NCBI GenBank assembly: GCA_016198545.1
Contig: JACQIJ010000194.1
Coordinates: forward strand, 1-8,622
Direction: 5' to 3'
Origin: Pseudomonadota bacterium
Lineage (GTDB): Bacteria > Pseudomonadota > Alphaproteobacteria > Micavibrionales > Micavibrionaceae
Length of the DNA: 8,622 nt
The translations under genes were made by a program, and so were the position numbers. The notes under the pieces were generated by a model. The model did not search any database, was not told the DNA's origin, and saw only the letters and a program-made list of their open reading frames with translations. Of the stretch, positions 6,952-8,622 are shown in pieces (within the stretch, counting starts at the first letter, position 1; every line of letters starts with the position of its first letter).

Positions 6952-8265
6952 ATGAAACCGGTCAGCCCAACGGTCGCCACGCTTGAAAAAATCAGCCAGC
7001 GTCAACTGGATGACATAATAAAAAATCATGGGGTCTTTCTCAAAGGCATCCGCGGGGGCGCAAGAGCCGTTGTCAAGTTCAAGGATCTGACGGGTCTCAA
7101 CTTCAAAGGCGCGGATCTTTCCCAGGCCGATTTCACAGGTTCCGTCCTTGCCGATGCCAATCTGGCGCTGGGCACATTCCGCGGCACTTCTTTCTTTGCC
7201 TGCGATCTACGCGGCGCAAACCTGGAGCACGGGAACTTTGCGCGCGCCGACTTCCGCGGAGCCTTCGTAGCAGGCGCCAACCTGACAGGCGCGGATCTGA
7301 AAGAGGCCGACCTTCGTTCCGGCAAAGTCATGGAAAAAGGAAAGAACGGAATCCTGCAAAATGTACCGCGCCGCGATATACCGGACGACCCGCATTACAG
7401 AACCGTTTTCAGCGGCGCCAAGATGACGGAAACAGATATGTCGAAAGCACGCGCCATGTCTGCTGACTTTTCAGATGCCGATTTGACAGGCGTCGTTGTT
7501 CAAAACGCCAACCTCGAAGGCGCCAATTTTGAAGGCGCCAACCTGTCCAATGCGGATTTTACCGGCGCCAATCTTTCGGATACCAATCTTTTCGCATCGA
7601 TCCTGACGAATACCATCATTGACCATGCGGAAACCGGCGGTTCGAATATCAAGGAAGTCATATCAAGAGAAAAAACGGGAAGTAAAATTGAAGATCTTGG
7701 CAAACCTCTATCCGAACTCCTGACCGATCACACGGCCTGGGTTGTATCAGCGGGACGTAGCGGAAAGCGGCTGGATCTAAGCGGTTTTGATCTGCGCCCT
7801 GTTTCCGACCTCAAGCAATATGCCCTTACGGCCGTTAAAGCGGTGAACGCAAACTTTATGAACCTGAAACTTTCGGACGTGGGAATGCAGAGCGCCCTTC
7901 TTGACCGCAGCGATTTCAGGGATTGCAAACTGGACAAGGCCGATCTGCGAGGTGCATCCTTAAAGAATGCCCTGCTTTCACGGACCGATTTATCCCATGC
8001 CAACCTGGGCCCCTTGCAATTCACAAATCCGGACGGGAGCACATGGCTTCAGCGCGTGAACCTGTCGGGAGCGAATCTGCGTTATGCGATAATCCATGGA
8101 GCTGATCTGCGGGACGCCATCATGATGGGGGTCGATTTATCCTATGCCGTCCTGATCGATTGTGACTTGCGGCGTGCAGATCTGACGGGCGCAACCCTTG
8201 ATAATGCCGACCTGACGGATGCCATGATGCAGGGGGCGATTATGGATGAAAAATACAGAGAATAG
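6952..8265 (+). CDS. Pentapeptide-repeat protein with two cap-plus-repeat halves
   Basis: This 437-residue protein of unknown function has no signal peptide or membrane segment, so it is probably cytoplasmic. Most of it is A(D/N)LxG-type pentapeptide repeats, which fold as a right-handed square beta-helix. Repeats cover about 46-122 and 153-221, then 274-352 and 369-431, broken by loops at 123-152 and 353-368. Each half opens with a similar non-repeat cap: residues 18-46, with H26 and F29, and residues 252-281, with H260 and W263 and then GKRLDLSGFDLR. This suggests an ancient tandem duplication. Acidic (57) and basic (51) residues nearly balance, so there is no strong sign of a DNA mimic of the Qnr/MfpA sort. 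The start is set by AGGA 7 nt upstream. It has its own leader after pgi, and mutL follows after 34 bp. Confidence 0.9.
   Translation: MKPVSPTVATLEKISQRQLDDIIKNHGVFLKGIRGGARAVVKFKDLTGLNFKGADLSQADFTGSVLADANLALGTFRGTSFFACDLRGANLEHGNFARADFRGAFVAGANLTGADLKEADLRSGKVMEKGKNGILQNVPRRDIPDDPHYRTVFSGAKMTETDMSKARAMSADFSDADLTGVVVQNANLEGANFEGANLSNADFTGANLSDTNLFASILTNTIIDHAETGGSNIKEVISREKTGSKIEDLGKPLSELLTDHTAWVVSAGRSGKRLDLSGFDLRPVSDLKQYALTAVKAVNANFMNLKLSDVGMQSALLDRSDFRDCKLDKADLRGASLKNALLSRTDLSHANLGPLQFTNPDGSTWLQRVNLSGANLRYAIIHGADLRDAIMMGVDLSYAVLIDCDLRRADLTGATLDNADLTDAMMQGAIMDEKYRE
7504..7593 (+). repeat. 15-bp coding repeat units within the pentapeptide gene
   Basis: Six consecutive 15-bp units encode NANLE, GANFE, GANLS, NADFT, GANLS and DTNLF. 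Three of them begin GGCGCCAA (7519, 7534 and 7564) and two are preceded by GAA, so similarity is visible at DNA as well as protein level. Elsewhere in the gene the repeats are conserved only as protein. This stretch may be the most recently expanded part of the array. Confidence 0.6.
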
Positions 8266-8293
8266 TGACTTTCCCGATCCTTCCCGCTAACCT
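8265..8293 (+). promoter_or_regulatory. Very weak candidate promoter of mutL
   Basis: GTGACT (8265-8270) and TAACCT (8288-8293) are 17 bp apart, and the second ends 6 nt before the mutL ATG. Matches to consensus are 4 of 6 and 3 of 6. It is listed because mutL lacks a Shine-Dalgarno sequence and the geometry repeats that at lspA and the first M16 gene. Confidence 0.15.
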
Positions 8294-8299
8294 TGCCTT

Positions 8300-8622
8300 A
8301 TGCGAATCCGTCATTTACCTGAAACGCTGGTCAACCAGATTGCGGCCGGAGAAGTCATTGAAAGGCCTGCAGCCGCCATCAAGGAACTGGCTGAAAATGC
8401 GCTGGACGCCGAAGCAAGGCGGATAAACATCGAGATAAACGAAGGCGGGAAAAGCCTCATCAGAGTCAGTGATGACGGGTATGGCATGAGCCGTGACGAA
8501 CTGGTTGCCGCGCTTGACCGCCATGCGACCTCCAAGCTGCCGGGTGACGATCTGCTGAATATCGCGCACCTTGGTTTCCGCGGGGAAGCGCTTCCTTCCA
8601 TAGCGTCAGTCAGCAGGATGAC
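8300..8622 (+). CDS. mutL: DNA mismatch repair protein MutL, N-terminal part (3' end outside window)
   Basis: MutL is the GHKL-type ATPase that links mismatch recognition by MutS to strand incision. The first 107 residues are present and follow the family closely: NQIAAGEVIERP (12-23), KELAENALDA (28-37) with catalytic E29 and metal-binding N33, DDGYGM (58-63), RHATSK (74-79) and GFRGEAL (92-98). Residue numbers equal those of E. coli MutL up to D58, which supports ATG at 8300 as the true start. No Shine-Dalgarno sequence lies upstream. It starts 34 bp after the pentapeptide gene on the same strand, so co-transcription or a separate start at the ATG are both possible. The C-terminal dimerisation and possible endonuclease domain is outside the window. 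Confidence 0.96.
   Translation, partial: MRIRHLPETLVNQIAAGEVIERPAAAIKELAENALDAEARRINIEINEGGKSLIRVSDDGYGMSRDELVAALDRHATSKLPGDDLLNIAHLGFRGEALPSIASVSRM

Noticed and set aside
7504..7593. Regular 15-bp spacing resembling a short repeat array
   Set aside because: The period equals five codons and stays in frame with pentapeptide repeats; there are no unique spacers, so it is not CRISPR-like.
6952..8265. Pentapeptide protein as a gyrase-protecting DNA mimic (Qnr/MfpA type)
   Set aside because: Acidic and basic residues are nearly balanced and the two-cap architecture differs; repeats alone do not support that function.
8311..8601. Minus-strand open frames opposite mutL
   Set aside because: The plus strand encodes an unmistakable MutL N-terminus; the opposite frames are shadows.

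Overview
The window looks like a stretch of core chromosome from an alphaproteobacterium of moderate GC content. The run lspA, a DUF3035/BamF-type lipoprotein gene and two consecutive M16 peptidase genes, with ileS upstream and mutL downstream, recalls the order seen in Rhodospirillales-like genomes. DUF3035 is, to my knowledge, an alphaproteobacterial family. Genus cannot be read from the sequence. I see no phage, transposon, CRISPR, tRNA or rRNA signal.

Layout, left to right. (1) 1-432: 3' end of ileS with its C-terminal zinc-binding region. (2) 441-1409, minus strand: a CaCA-family (YrbG-like) sodium/calcium antiporter, convergent with ileS. A GC-rich hairpin fills the 8-bp gap and the end of ileS. 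(3) 1495-5275, plus strand: lspA (signal peptidase II), a BamF-like lipoprotein, and two periplasmic or envelope M16 proteins. The first M16 protein carries the HxxEH zinc site. The second has lost it but keeps the R/Y substrate-binding motif, so together they look like an obligate heterodimer. (4) 5253-6833: pgi, whose start overlaps the end of the second M16 gene. (5) 6834-6951: a 118-bp gap with a weak terminator-like hairpin, a possible promoter and two tandem 6-3-6 dyads, the second enclosing the ribosome binding site of the next gene. (6) 6952-8265: a 437-residue pentapeptide-repeat protein that appears to be an internal tandem duplication. (7) 8300-8622: the 5' part of mutL, cut by the window edge.

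The genes of block 3 share an envelope theme. LspA processes lipoprotein precursors; the BamF-like protein is a clear lipoprotein and the second M16 protein has a usable lipobox. BamF-type proteins belong to the outer-membrane assembly machine, and the M16 pair probably degrades or processes exported peptides. ileS, pgi and mutL are housekeeping neighbours.

The points most worth a second look are the split-active-site M16 pair, the duplicated cap-plus-repeat architecture of the pentapeptide protein, the paired dyads upstream of it, and a recurring arrangement in which genes lacking a Shine-Dalgarno sequence have a -10-like hexamer 6-7 nt before the start codon. The last would fit leaderless transcription. 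No wholly novel system is evident.
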